Shown here one piece after another: positions 1 to 11,500 of a DNA stretch of 60,000 nt. This stretch comes from Phoronis australis. Taxonomy: Eukaryota; Phoronida; Phoronidae. A program made the position numbers and the translations under genes. The notes under the pieces are model-generated. The model did not search any database and was not told where the DNA came from. It worked only from the letters and a program-made list of their open reading frames with translations. Positions within the stretch are counted from its first letter, which is position 1; the number at the start of each line of letters is the position of its first letter. The stretch lies in NCBI GenBank assembly GCA_002633005.1, contig NMRA01000261.1, forward strand, positions 312,001 to 372,000, written 5' to 3'.

Positions 1-807
1 TTGTGTAAGCTCAGTTTCGAATCTTGAACAAAACAAACAAGTCATTAGAAGTTTAAACCACACTTAAACCTTGTTTAAATTAAATAATTGGCTTTAGCAC
101 CTGCTGTATGGCAATATGAATGAACAGCGGTCTTCTACATTCACCCCTCAGCCGTCAGCATTCTTTAGTTATGCTACATGTCGACCAAGGCCTTAACCGT
201 TTTAAAGAAGTTAAAGTGAACTCGCCACTGGTAATTAACATATTGTCAGACAGTGTTTGTGTGTGCTCAGGTTAAGCAGACCAACTGACAAGGTTGTTCA
301 GGACTTTGAATTTTCCACTTTTAAGAGGATTTCCTTTCTTTTAGTTTTGATTTCCTCTTATTGGATTTCCAATTTCCTGTTTTCTTATCTTTTTTATCGT
401 TATTTTGACTTTATTTATGTAAAAAAAACCTCACAGTTAAATTTTACAACTCACATAACAGTATTTATTTGTAGAACAAAACCTCTCCTCGAAAATTTTC
501 CTCTTTTTATCATGGGTCATTCCAAGCCCTGGTTGTTTTTGATATGATATTTGTGGTTTTGGGAACTTAAAAAGGTTGAAAAGACAGAAGTTTTGGAATG
601 AGTGGAACTCTCGTCTTTTGTCTGAGCCCAGACTGAAGTAATGCTATTTTTACAGAAACAGTAGCATTTGCCCAAAATGATTAGAAAGATTCCCGAAGGA
701 CTTTGAGGGCTCTGTTTTTTATGAATTGAAACGTGGGAGAGTGGTTGCTAGTTTTACCTTTAAGTCCACTGTAAGGTAGGTAACTTTCTTCACTGCTATT
801 GTTACAG
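1..807 (+). other. Intron upstream of the last exon of gene 1
   Basis: No coding exon is recognised here. The stretch ends in a good splice acceptor (pyrimidine-rich tract, then gttacag at 801-807). A dispersed repeat lies at about 300-545. A 96-codon open frame at 257-547 lies inside that repeat and looks like chance reading. Confidence 0.5.
300..545 (+). repeat. Dispersed repeat family R1, copy 1
   Basis: About 250 bp rich in T on this strand. The same sequence, inverted, recurs at about 24060-24310 and 37480-37705. Shared landmarks are a run of short 'ggatttcc/cctctta' blocks, a 'cagttaaatttta' block and a 'gtagaacaa/ttgttccac' block. It has no coding content. Class unknown; three copies in 60 kb suggests a transposable element fragment. 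Confidence 0.6.
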
Positions 808-1032
808 GCCCAGCCAGCAGGCAAGACTGAGGGCAAGGTCAGACTGGGGTCAAGTGAAGCAGAAGAGGATGTACAAGAGGAAGATGTATCTGTAGCCACA
901 GTCAAGGAGCACGCTAGGCTGCCGTTTGATGTGGACATTCCCACTAAAGTAGTCACTTATACCATGATGTGCTGGGCAGCGGGCGAGTGGTGTTACTATA
1001 TATTTCATCTGTTGGGCCTCACTCTCTTGTAA
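808..1032 (+). CDS. C-terminal exon, probable sphingosine-1-phosphate phosphatase
   Basis: This is a last coding exon: acceptor gttacag at 801-807, then 74 codons in phase 0 and a TAA stop at 1030-1032. The first 40 residues are acidic and polar (EAEEDVQEED), cytosolic in character. Then comes VDIPTKVVTYTMM followed by a hydrophobic end, CYYIFHLLGLTLL, which looks like a final transmembrane helix. From memory this lines up without gaps with the end of vertebrate SGPP1 (V-acidic-x-P-x-basic-xx-TY-x-M, then YIFxxxG), an ER phosphatase of the PAP2 type that dephosphorylates sphingosine-1-phosphate. The catalytic motifs would lie in upstream exons outside the window, so the match rests on about 30 residues. 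It could be another multipass protein. That it is a real terminal exon is more certain than its name. Confidence 0.5.
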   Translation, partial: AQPAGKTEGKVRLGSSEAEEDVQEEDVSVATVKEHARLPFDVDIPTKVVTYTMMCWAAGEWCYYIFHLLGLTLL

Positions 1033-2184
1033 CTACGTAGTTTTCTCCTGAAATTCATGTTGTGCATAATAAGTTAGTATAATCTTGTTATAGTCACACT
1101 TACTCTCACCGCTGTTTATTTAACTCCCATTTAATCCTAAATCTCTATTACACAGTTCTTGTAAGTTACTGTTTAGTAGTGCCTGGCATGCTGCGAGATT
1201 CATTTGTTGCCATGACATTTATCTGCCACCATAGTCCATCTGGTTGTGGTGCATCTGTTACTTGATACAGTCCGTATACAGTAGTTGGCCATTATCTGGT
1301 GGACAGAACATGGGAAGCCAGTCAATTGGCACCTAATATTTTCATAGAATGTTGGCAAGTTCAGCTAAGTTGGCCATTTTTGTGTATCAGCTAGTTTGTT
1401 GAACTATGTGGCAATGCACTGAAAATTTTCTACCCAAAAATCACTGAATTAAGATTTGTTGGGAGTTTCCAGCAATGTGTTTATTGTGTCAGTTGTCCAC
1501 CAGGTGGCTCTTGGATAGGTTATTCGTATGGTATTAATGCTGATTAACTCACCTAGTAGTTTTCTGTATTTTAATGCTGATAGAATTTGTGAGTGAAGGC
1601 ATTCTATTGTGTTTGCCTGATATTTGAACTTATCATGATCAGACGCACACAGATCATACCTGTCAAGAGCGTCGTATGCACAAAATTTGAAATGCAAATG
1701 AATTATTCCGGAGTTCTCTGTTGGTATTTTCACATCCCTGACCAATGTCAGCACAAACTACGATTATGTATCGCAAGATGATCAGAGAAGAGATTTGTAA
1801 TTTAACTAAGTCCGAGAGGCCATCCTGGAAACCTTGCTAATGGTTTTGCTGCTGGTGACATAAATTACTTACTTGTCTCACATCTGATAACGAACAGGAA
1901 ATGTGTTTATACCAAAACACCAGAGAGTTTGTCAGCATTAGAAAATACCACGAGCTGTGAGTGGTTCTGCTAGGAAGGGCATGCAAAAACTTTCTTAGAA
2001 CCAGTATAGGCATGAAAGTGCATCGAGTGGTGACTCCACTCAGCAGTGGATGACTGACTGACCTGGCATCCTGATCAGCATAATCTATAGTTACCATCGT
2101 CGTGGAGCAAAATCCTTGTTCTCAAACTTTGAAATGTGCTCAAAACCTGTGATAGTTTAAGTTAAACTCTTTGTACTATAATTA

Positions 2185-2190
2185 AATAAA
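2185..2190 (+). terminator. Candidate proximal poly(A) signal of gene 1
   Basis: AATAAA in AT-rich sequence, 1153 bases after the stop codon. It is the first canonical hexamer I noted in the downstream region. Use is inferred. Confidence 0.35.
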
Positions 2191-5184
2191 ACATCTAGTT
2201 TTTTAGTTATCCTTAGATATACCCTGATTTAAAGATAATTTAAAATGTATCGGCGATTGTTTTGGGCCAAAAGTTCACGAGAAATACCAACTAATGCCAA
2301 ACTACTTTGGAAAATGTAATGTCCAGTCTAATGTAATGTTCAGTCTAAGGATGACGTGATAATGCATGCCTGTACTCTACCGGTGTCAGAGGACGAAATA
2401 GCACAGTCTTGTTTTAAGGGTTGTCATGTTGCATGTTTGAAACAAATATGACCCTTAGTGAGTATTCAATACGGCAAGTTACTGACTAGCGCATTGTTTA
2501 TATGAAGCTCACCTGCTAACCTTAATATTGGATGTTATACGTTGGCAAGATTGTCACATGCATGACGGAAATAACAGCATGCAGGTTTTGCCTGTGAAGG
2601 TGTCCTTGGTTAGTTCTGTCACTAGCTAGACATGCATGGCCATGTGATTAATTAAGTATTCAGTCATCTCATCTCCCTGATCAGGGTAATTAGCTGTAGC
2701 TGAAACATTAGACTTATTACCAGATTAAGGTTTCTCTGGGTTTAAGGAATAAGACGTCAGGTCTTCCTGGTTGCCATTATTTTCAAGCAAACTACCCAAT
2801 GTTGTTACAATTTTCATCTCATGGTTGTCAGAATTTTCGATGTCGCTTGAATTTTAGCCCATCAATTTTACAGGTTGCACCCCCTGTGCCAGGGTTTGTG
2901 TGGTGCCTTAAGCTGTAGTTTAATAGGTAGTCTGGCATCGGTCGGGTACATGTTCTTCATCAACGCTATGATCTTAGTGATCGCGTTATTTCTTGTCAAA
3001 TTGATGCATAAACATTGTTAGTTTTTAAACGTACTATTAGAAAGCCTCGATATTTAGATAAGAGTGAGGTTATTGAGGTTTACAGGTTCTTTGCTGTTCA
3101 GATGGAAAAGCGTGTTTCACTGCAACTAGGTGCTGGTGTCATCAGGCAAGAGATTTAATGGGACGTCGTGACGTGATACACATTGACACTCATCTTGCAC
3201 AGTTCTTGTAGCTACCAACAGGTGGTGCATAGTGGATTCCACCTTCATGTTCATCCTAATCTGTTGTAGTTTTGTTATCGTTCGTCTGTAGACCATTTTT
3301 GATTTGTTAACTGTTGTTTTTTGTTCATGTTTATGCATCTTAGGTAAAGTAATGTTTTATTTTAATGTAAATAACATTGATTTTTAAAACAATGCAAGTG
3401 GTTAAACAACTATTCAAACAGTGAAAAGTGTGATTGTAACGTGTGCATGTTTTAAGGGACAGTTCACATGTGATGTCATCACTCAAAGGGGTAGGTGGTT
3501 TGGTAGGACCATTTATGACGAGGCAGGAAGGTGACGTCATCACGTGGTTTATTAGCTCCATCGCAGTTCATTTCATTGGGAAACTTGTTCACCTTCTAGC
3601 AGCATTGACTAATCCCAAAACACCTCCAAGATTTGATGATTTGATCGTATTTCACGAGGCATTTACACAAACGACAGACCCATTCCACCACTGCCTAAAC
3701 AGGGGGGTTGCTGCGATGATGTAATTAGAGACTGGACAGGGGGAGGGGCTTGTATCGTGGTGATGGGTGATGACTGAGGGAGGGTGTAAAATACGGCAAA
3801 ATTTGCATGTTGTAACATGTGAACACTCCCTTGAAGTCCTATTGTCACACTTAAATGTGTAGATTTGGAGTACTTTTGATTATGACCAATTAAAGATAAA
3901 ACTGATGTCAAGGTGTTCCTTACTCAGATTGGACGTGATTCAGAGCTTGAAAATAACTGACAGTTTATCATTGTTTTAGATCAGGTTCAATAAATTGGCT
4001 TATGCACCGAGCCTGGCCTCAAATAATAACAAATTCAGTTATTCCAAACCAAGAAACCCCTTCTGATCTAAGTAAAGAACGAGACAAAGTAGACACGTTT
4101 TAGAGCCGATCCGTATACAGCTGCTTTAAAGCCTTCCTTGAACAGACTTTTGTTAATTTTATAGGTATTGGGTGATTCAGATAGTCCCAGCAATACTTGA
4201 GTAATTGAAAAAATGCGATTTAATCACTCATCGATGCTCGTGATATACAAAACAGCCTTTTCCATGCTGTAGTGTGTCACAGTGAGAACACAGAATGATA
4301 GCAGTTGCACACTGTACAGAATAAGGGTCTGAATTGGAACACCATTTAAGGATTCACGTGATGGCATAGACAAAGTAAGTCATAAGCCATTTGGCAATTT
4401 TACGACATTGGTATGCTCAAAGTGATGTTGGAAAGACTAGATATTGAATCGAGATGTTACTGTTCAAGGCAGGTTTTAAGGAGGACGTTGATAAAGCCTG
4501 TTGTGAAAAGAAACTTGTCTGAGACAACTAATTAAAGGTAAAACAGGTAGATAAAGACAATAAAACTGGCGTAAGTTGGATCCAACTAGATCAAAGCATT
4601 TTGTCCAAGTAAGGTAAAATTCATTGTGAAGGGTCATAGCAATGAACTAGGACAAAACTTCTATGAATAATGTCCGACTTATGCTAGATTTATTAAAAAA
4701 GGCGTTAGTCAATATAAAATACTGTACTTGTACAATATTGGTAGGGCACTGGCAAAATGACTAGTCATAGCAGAAGTCATACAAAACCTGGCACGCAAAC
4801 GACACTTATTGGTCACAGACTGACCCCACATGACCAAAAATGAAAGAAAAATGGCATAACAAAACTGTGCTGCTTTGTGAGTAAACGCTGTTCAGTGAGT
4901 TGTTGGTGTGCAGCAGGAAGTGGATTCCTAACAAAAAAAGACTTGCCTGTTCCTGGGGGATACTCCCATGACACAGGAAAGTTCGTCACCGTCAAGTTTG
5001 GCTCTTATACTGATGCCCCTATTTGAGGCAGTGTATTTTTCAGTAACCATTGATGACTAATAATGCCAGTCTGTTGTCAGCTCTGACCAAAATGTTTGCT
5101 TTGAACACAGCATTTCGTCCTTTTTGATCATTTATCTTGCCTTTCTTTTACATGTTGGTAGTGGTAAACATTTTAATTACATGA

Positions 5185-5190
5185 AATAAA
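5185..5190 (+). terminator. Candidate distal poly(A) signal of gene 1
   Basis: AATAAA on +, 28 bases before an oppositely oriented AATAAA (TTTATT on + at 5219-5224). If both are used, the 3' ends of gene 1 and the nuclear receptor would meet or overlap here. Confidence 0.3.
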
Positions 5191-5218
5191 CTGATCAAGG
5201 CCGAACAACATTTTACTG

Positions 5219-5224
5219 TTTATT
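5219..5224 (-). terminator. Candidate distal poly(A) signal of the nuclear receptor gene
   Basis: AATAAA read on -, about 2.6 kb after the receptor stop codon. Other minus-strand hexamers lie closer to the stop, for example at about 7193-7198, so this is one of several candidates. Confidence 0.25.
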
Positions 5225-7820
5225 TCATTATTATTACGTGTCGGCAAATCTTAATGTCCAGATGCCTTTTAAGGCATCGGAAGCCTTTCAATGGCATATT
5301 TCAAACAGAGGTCAGTACAGTAACATGCCGCAGACAAAATTACTAACAATAGATCATTTGATTTAAAACAATAACAAACACGAAGAAATATGGAAAAAGA
5401 CATCTTAAATCTCCAGAGGTATTTCTTGGAATGTTAGACATGAGTTTCACCTCACAGGATGATCTTACTTGTATAAAACATTAACACAACACTATCATCA
5501 CAAAAGTGGCTTTTTTACTTCCTACTGTTTGGTGAAACAATCGTCATTCAATAATACAAAATGTACTCAAAACATCTTGATGTACATAACAAACGATGTT
5601 CCTTTGTGATATTACAAGAGAATGGCAATACGCAACAATGCCGTCACAGTTCTTGGTTACCATGAACTTTTAACAGAAAATTATCTCTACACAGTCTGCA
5701 ACTTCAATAAACTCAACAACACTACAGATAACAAATGAACATTCCATGTACTTTCTCTACATCGTGAGTAACAGTACACGAAATCTTTTTGTCAATAAAT
5801 TACTTATTGATCCATACATATTGACCATTCGCTTAACAAAAAAGCAGTTGCTTGGGGTACAAGGCCCATGTACTACCCATGAAAAAATCCATAATACTCT
5901 CAAACGGTACAACTGAACGCTTGAATAAAACGACAAATTATTCCAATTGCAATACGTTTCCGAGCAATTCACTGTTCTTGACATTCGTGCTAAAACACGT
6001 GACAGGAACACTTTGTTTTTATTGGTCAAGCTTTGCAGAAGCTAGTCTCCAGGATGTTGCCAGTTACCAGTTGGCAGAGATATCACAGTAAGAGATGCAT
6101 TTTCTTCTGCAAAGAAATGAAAATTGAGACCCAAGATCACCCATCCACTCAAGACTGGACGAAAATTGATCAGAGTTTATATGTGAGCATGCAAAAGGCT
6201 GACCATAGACATGCAGATCCACCAAATGCTTGTTAATTCTTAATTCATTTGAAAATGCTACCCTGAATACAACAGCTGAAAGTGATGCTTGGAAAACAAT
6301 TCTCACAGAAAACATCTACTTAACACAGATTAAACAATGAAGGTAAAATATATGGTAAAAACTAAACAGCACCAAATTCAGGCTTTCTCATGTTCAACAA
6401 TACACAGGCAACACATACATAATACACAGGCAACATATACATAATACACTAAAATCTCACAAATTTATAAGACACAGTATGTTAAACAATTCAACCTTTT
6501 CCTTTATTCATAAAAAAGTAACGACCAATGTAATATTCACTGTTTACAAGTTCTACATCGTGGTTCCCACCAGGCAATATTTTGAAAAAATGTGACCATT
6601 TCCAATAACGTTAAAAGATTTTGAAAAATGAAAAAGGTCAATTCTGGAGACTGCTTTTCTCCTAAATTGGTGACAATTCAACAAATTGAAAATAATAATG
6701 GAGCTAAAGAGGTGGAATGCTTGAATAATTAGACATATTGGTAAATTTAACCCAGCTCCAGCTTAGTAACAAATCAAACAGATCAACTCAAATACACATC
6801 CCACAATATATAAACAAAACAATAAAACTTCAAAATAATTTTTAGAGTTGAGACCGCCCCGTTCCCAGTGTTAGACAGGCACTAAAACAGTAGCAATAGT
6901 TGATGTGGTAGGGGTATTTTAGAATTCTTATACTGAATTACTGAATAAAAACCTATGCGCAGATTTCCAACAGTGAACAGGATAACATATAGACATAACG
7001 CAAATAATTTGAAAGAAAGAAAAAAATGAAGTAATACAGCACGAAAGAGAAACAACAAGAATAACACGACCTTATTGATAGCAACATTATTCTGGTCTTC
7101 AACTGATTTAATTTGTTATGAAGAATAATTTGAGGAGTACCAAATCCATAGATTATCAGAACAATAATAGCAGAGCACATCTTCAACAAAACTTTATTAT
7201 GAAAATAGCTTCAGTTCAGCCATGTTCAGCACGACACTATTAGAAACAAATGCAACAGAAATAGACATCATTATGCACTCTAACAATCACTGGTCACAAT
7301 TCAACAACCTGAGTATATTAGAGTTAGACTGGTAAGATTGGTCAGCTATTGGATTTGGAAACCAATACCAAAACCAAATGCATGCGCGCACCCAGGGGGG
7401 CTCGGGGGGCTTGAACGAGCCCCCCCCATTTGGCAAAGTGGGCAAAAAAGGTCCGCCCCTGAGAGACAAAAAGTCTGAGAAAATGGGACAAAAGTCCACT
7501 AAATAAGAGCAAATGCGCACTTCACAGCAGTGGTTCCTCCCGTTTTTTTTTTTAGTCAGCCCGCTGTTTTGTTAGCAAAAGGTCCACGATGTCAAGAATT
7601 CGTGCCCCCCATACTGAAGGCTGGGTGCGCGCATGAAATGTAATGATGAAACAACTACGAGTTCTTAATGCATAACACTAGCAAAAACTAGAACAAGTTC
7701 ATCAAAGTCCAGATTACTAAACCCAACCCTGGTCACACTATATCACTGCTGTGACTAATCAAAATTTAAAAATTTAAAATAAATGTTCAAGAACAGGTCT
7801 TGGGCAATAAAACAGATCAC
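5225..7820 (-). other. 3' UTR / downstream region of the nuclear receptor
   Basis: AT-rich sequence with no supportable exon. It contains the MITE at 7381-7635, a short 'acaggcaacatatacataatac' repetition at about 6405-6450, and possible minus-strand poly(A) hexamers. Small open frames at 5757-6315 and 6882-7189 are low complexity and unsupported. Confidence 0.4.
7381..7635. mobile_element. 255-bp MITE with perfect TIRs and 5-bp target duplication
   Basis: The ends are exact inverted repeats of 15 bp: CATGCGCGCACCCAG at 7381-7395 and its reverse complement at 7621-7635. They are flanked on both sides by AAATG (7376-7380 and 7636-7640), a 5-bp target duplication. Inside are G- and C-runs (gggggg / ccccccc) that could pair as an inner stem. 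There is no coding capacity, so it is non-autonomous. It sits in the presumed 3' UTR of the receptor gene. Superfamily not assigned. Confidence 0.85.
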
Positions 7821-8548
7821 CTAGGCAATTCCGAAAACTTCTATTAACAACGGATTCATGACCCCAACCTCTAGAATTCGACCAGCTATTCGGTCACCCA
7901 CACTGCGTAGAGTGCAAAGAGCATTTATCAACTTTGGAAACAATCTCTGGTCTGGATATAAAAAATTCACCACCTTTTCCAACAGAGATGCAAAGTATTG
8001 CTGGGCTTTGTCAACTTTTTCACAATCTGAGAGGTTAGGGCGATCAGAACTAAAGAGACAGACGAGCCTCAGGAGACAAACGATGTGTTTGTCACCGCAC
8101 GTTATCTTGGACATCTCGGAGATTAAGCTGTGGTAACCATCACTTTCCAACTGGTTGCAAAGGTGTTCTCCTGACTTTAATTCTTTCCCGTTATTGACCC
8201 ATTGTTTATTATCTGGATCATAGGAAAACACTGACCCTATAATCAGTAGCTCCAGCATGCTACCTTTAAGTAGTGCTACCTGGTCCTCCTTCGTTAATTC
8301 CTTGAACTCTTTAATAGACTTGGCAAACGTTATTAAGACACGCACACCATAATCTGCCAAATTCACAACCTCCTTGAATTCATATGTTCCTTCTATTTCC
8401 CAATCCTTCCCAGGTGAGCTAGTTATTACTAACAGAGATTCCAGAAGTGATACTTCAGAGGCATCAAGCACATCTTCTACCCTGCGGCCACCTAGGTTGG
8501 TACCACAACCGTCCACTGGCAAACTTGGATGTAATTGCTGGTCTTCAC
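7821..8548 (-). CDS. Nuclear receptor exon 3: hinge and ligand-binding domain
   Basis: The acceptor is ttttgctttag, next to 8548. The first two bases complete Gly94. The exon encodes a short hinge (EDQQLHPSLPVDGCG) and the whole ligand-binding domain in one exon. Helix 3 to 5 shows the NR signature with FAKSIKEFKEL and DQVALLKGSMLELL. The C-terminal activation helix is NPLLIEVFGI, with the conserved Glu330 that contacts coactivators in this family. The stop codon is at 7821-7823. The hinge is much shorter than in HR96 or DAF-12. Confidence 0.93.
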
Positions 8549-11500
8549 CTAAAGCAAAAGTACAACTATGGACTTAAAGCTTAGCGTATAACCAGTATAA
8601 ACCATAGATTACAGACAACAGATTCGCAACTCCGGTATTTTCTTACGTGCTAGCCAAGAGGCGCCGCCACTCTCCTGACCTTTCTGGTACAGTTTCCGGT
8701 TAGTGTATTTTCACGAGAAATATGCATCTACATTACTGTCCAGTACAACGAAAAAAATATTAATTTCGGCATTGAAACGCTGTTCAAAGTCTTTCAATAG
8801 TAGAAGTGTTGGTATCGTGAGTACTTTTGGCAATGCTACTGGTAATTAATTACAAAATTCAAACTTCGGTGCCGACTGATTACGTCAACTGCTTGCCTAA
8901 TAGCATAGCAGCACAGTTATTACACAGTTTGTGATTTATGGTTCAAATAGGCCTACTGAGAAAACTACGAAAGCATGTTTGTGCACAAATTCCAAGGAGT
9001 ACCTGTGAATGCAAAAGATACTTATATAACATTTTTGGTTTAGAAAAATATCAATTTTGTTTGAATTAAAAAATGCGCCTCTGCAACGATTTGACTATTT
9101 TAACCTTTGCATGTTTATAATTCAACATTCTCAAGTGAGCAGTTCTTCTGGGAAGTGTTGAGTGGCCCTTAAAAGGACGTTGGTTGTAGGTACTAGCGTG
9201 AAATGGTTCTTAAAAGAACTGTTGAAGAATTCAACATAAATCACACAGTATACCATGCTCACTCAAGTACTGAAGGTCCTCTTCATTCAAATTTTCATCT
9301 GGGAAGGTTGGATGAAAACAGAGGAGATGACAATATCGATGACAGTTGTAACACCTTATATAAATGTTACCGTTCTCCAACGTTATCACGAACCCTGCCT
9401 CTTTCAGTTCTTGTTCCTGGATTCAGAAGTAACCCTGAACCACAGAGAAAAAAGACATACAACGAAAACGAATCAAATTTTGAAAATCATCGCCTTCGTA
9501 CGATTCCGTGTTGTCGCCAGACTGATGTTCCTCCCCAACATCAATGTCAAAAATCGACATTACAAGTGATGGTAACTTGTGTCTTTTGTTTCTAACTTTT
9601 AACCCATTTTTTAAGAAAGGGGTGCACTGATTTTGTCTAATGTTGATAGAGCATAACTTTTGGTTTTTACAATGCATTAATTGTGTTGAAGGCATTCATA
9701 TTAGGTGGCTTCATTGAGATAAACAGAACATAAATTAAATGAAACACAATAAAGTTTTGAAAATAAATAGAACAGTAACAGGAATCCATACAAATCAAGC
9801 TGTTTTCGAAAACTTTGCACCATTGGTGATTTGAATTGGTTCATGCATTTACAGCGGGAAAATAATAGACCAAGTATCATGCATGTGTGCACTGTAGCAA
9901 CACTTTGTATCTTATTTTTATTTGGACAATCTGTCGATACAGTAAATCTCCTTATTTATGCCCATCCTGATTTGACTGCAACTTGAGCTTGTTGGGTTCT
10001 ATCATATATTGGGTTGGCATTGGGACCCACATGATGCTTACTCGAATGGGCTTCATTTTACCAGGTATTTCAAATTGAGGTGAAGTAAATAAACAAAGTG
10101 GGTGACTATCATCACCAGAATTTCATCATTAGTATCTTTTGCCGGGTGCTCAAATTTTCTGAGACTAGGGATTGTCAGATTTGTAAGGTAGAAGTGTTTC
10201 GCTGGATTTCCAGGTCTGTGGCGTTATTTATACTGGACCAAAATTAAAAAAAAACAGACCTTTGTTTAAATCAGGAGCTGCATGATACACATTTATTAGA
10301 CATGCGCAGGCATTGCATTGATCACTTGGAACCATTTCTATGGTTTATTAATATATAGTTAAACCAAGCTGAGGAGCTTGAAACCTGATTCACGGCAATT
10401 TTTGGCAGTGGGATTTTATGAAAAATGCTCGTAAGTTGACAACAAAGTTTGATAGCAATGCACTGCAGTTTTGTAGAATCTTTGTCATAGGTTACAGATT
10501 CGTCACAGAGCGTAAATTTGATGAATTCTAGCTTACGATTTCACCTGTTTCAGAGACCGGGTTTCAACCACTTTTGGGCTATAATAAGTGCCTCCTTCCT
10601 GAAGCGGATTTTTCTAAGTGCCCTGGCCGCTTATTAGGGCGAATAGGTAATATTTCAGAAGGCAATACTTAGTATCCTTTATGTACAGGACCCTTTTGCT
10701 ACATTAGGAGAGGGATTGGCTCATTATGTACCCTACAGGTGGCATAGGACTTTACAAAACTGCTTGAAGAATTTTGTTTTCGTCATAAGTGTTCGTTTGA
10801 ATGGCTTAAGTTTGGAAATGTTAGGACTTAAGGCGGAAATTTAAAAAGTATTTGTCCGCTTACAAAAATTTAACATTGAAGAATAAAAACAACCTTCACA
10901 CCCCTCTGGTGTTCCTGTTCCATGTTTTCAAAGAAGTTGGTTGCATTTTCACAGACTATAGTGGACAGATTTTGTGCAGCATATATTGTGTAACCTGCTG
11001 TTGAATTGCGAGATAAGAGTTTGACTGGTCCAGGTGGTTATTTCTGAAGGCTTAATGTAATCTTTATTTATGTTAAAGGTTTTAATTACCAGCGTTCTAT
11101 TTATTTGTACACAAATGTGAATTTGTTGAAATCGCTGATCCAAATCCTGGCCAAGTGTGCGCATTCTGCTGAGATCAGGGCAGCGAAGAGTAATTTGGTT
11201 AATTCGCTCACTAGACTATGACTGAAGTTCCTCGTAAGGACAGGAGTTCATGAGTCACTAAATTTGGAAAAAAATTAGAAAAAAATGGATTTGTGAGGAC
11301 AGGATTAAGTAGTAGAGCCTCTCAAACAAATGTATAAAGTCTTATTGCTGAAACAACTGCCATTCACGTTGACACAAGAAGTAAGCCTTTCTTCCCACAG
11401 CCGATTATGGGGTCTTCGGATTTCCTTTGCATTTCGCATGTGTGGCCAAACAACCGGCCACACAGTAGCCGACCATGATTAGCAGACAACGTACTTGCCG

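Larger units (their letters stand above)
1033..5190 (+). other. 3' UTR / downstream region of gene 1
   Basis: About 4.2 kb without a supportable coding exon. Candidate poly(A) signals on + are at 2185-2190 and 5185-5190, so the 3' UTR is about 1.15 kb or about 4.15 kb long. A 93-codon open frame at 3443-3724 has no recognisable domain and no splice context. A CCACCAGGTGGC palindrome, resembling a CTCF core, is at about 1497-1508. Confidence 0.4.

Noticed and set aside
3443-3724. 93-codon + frame downstream of gene 1
   Set aside because: No family resemblance; lies in a presumed 3' UTR or intergenic sequence.
9203-9595. Overlapping open frames of 130 and 104 codons on + in receptor intron 2, plus one on -
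   Set aside because: No recognisable domain, several frames open at once, and no splice or promoter context. Possibly an old transposon piece; not enough to call a gene.
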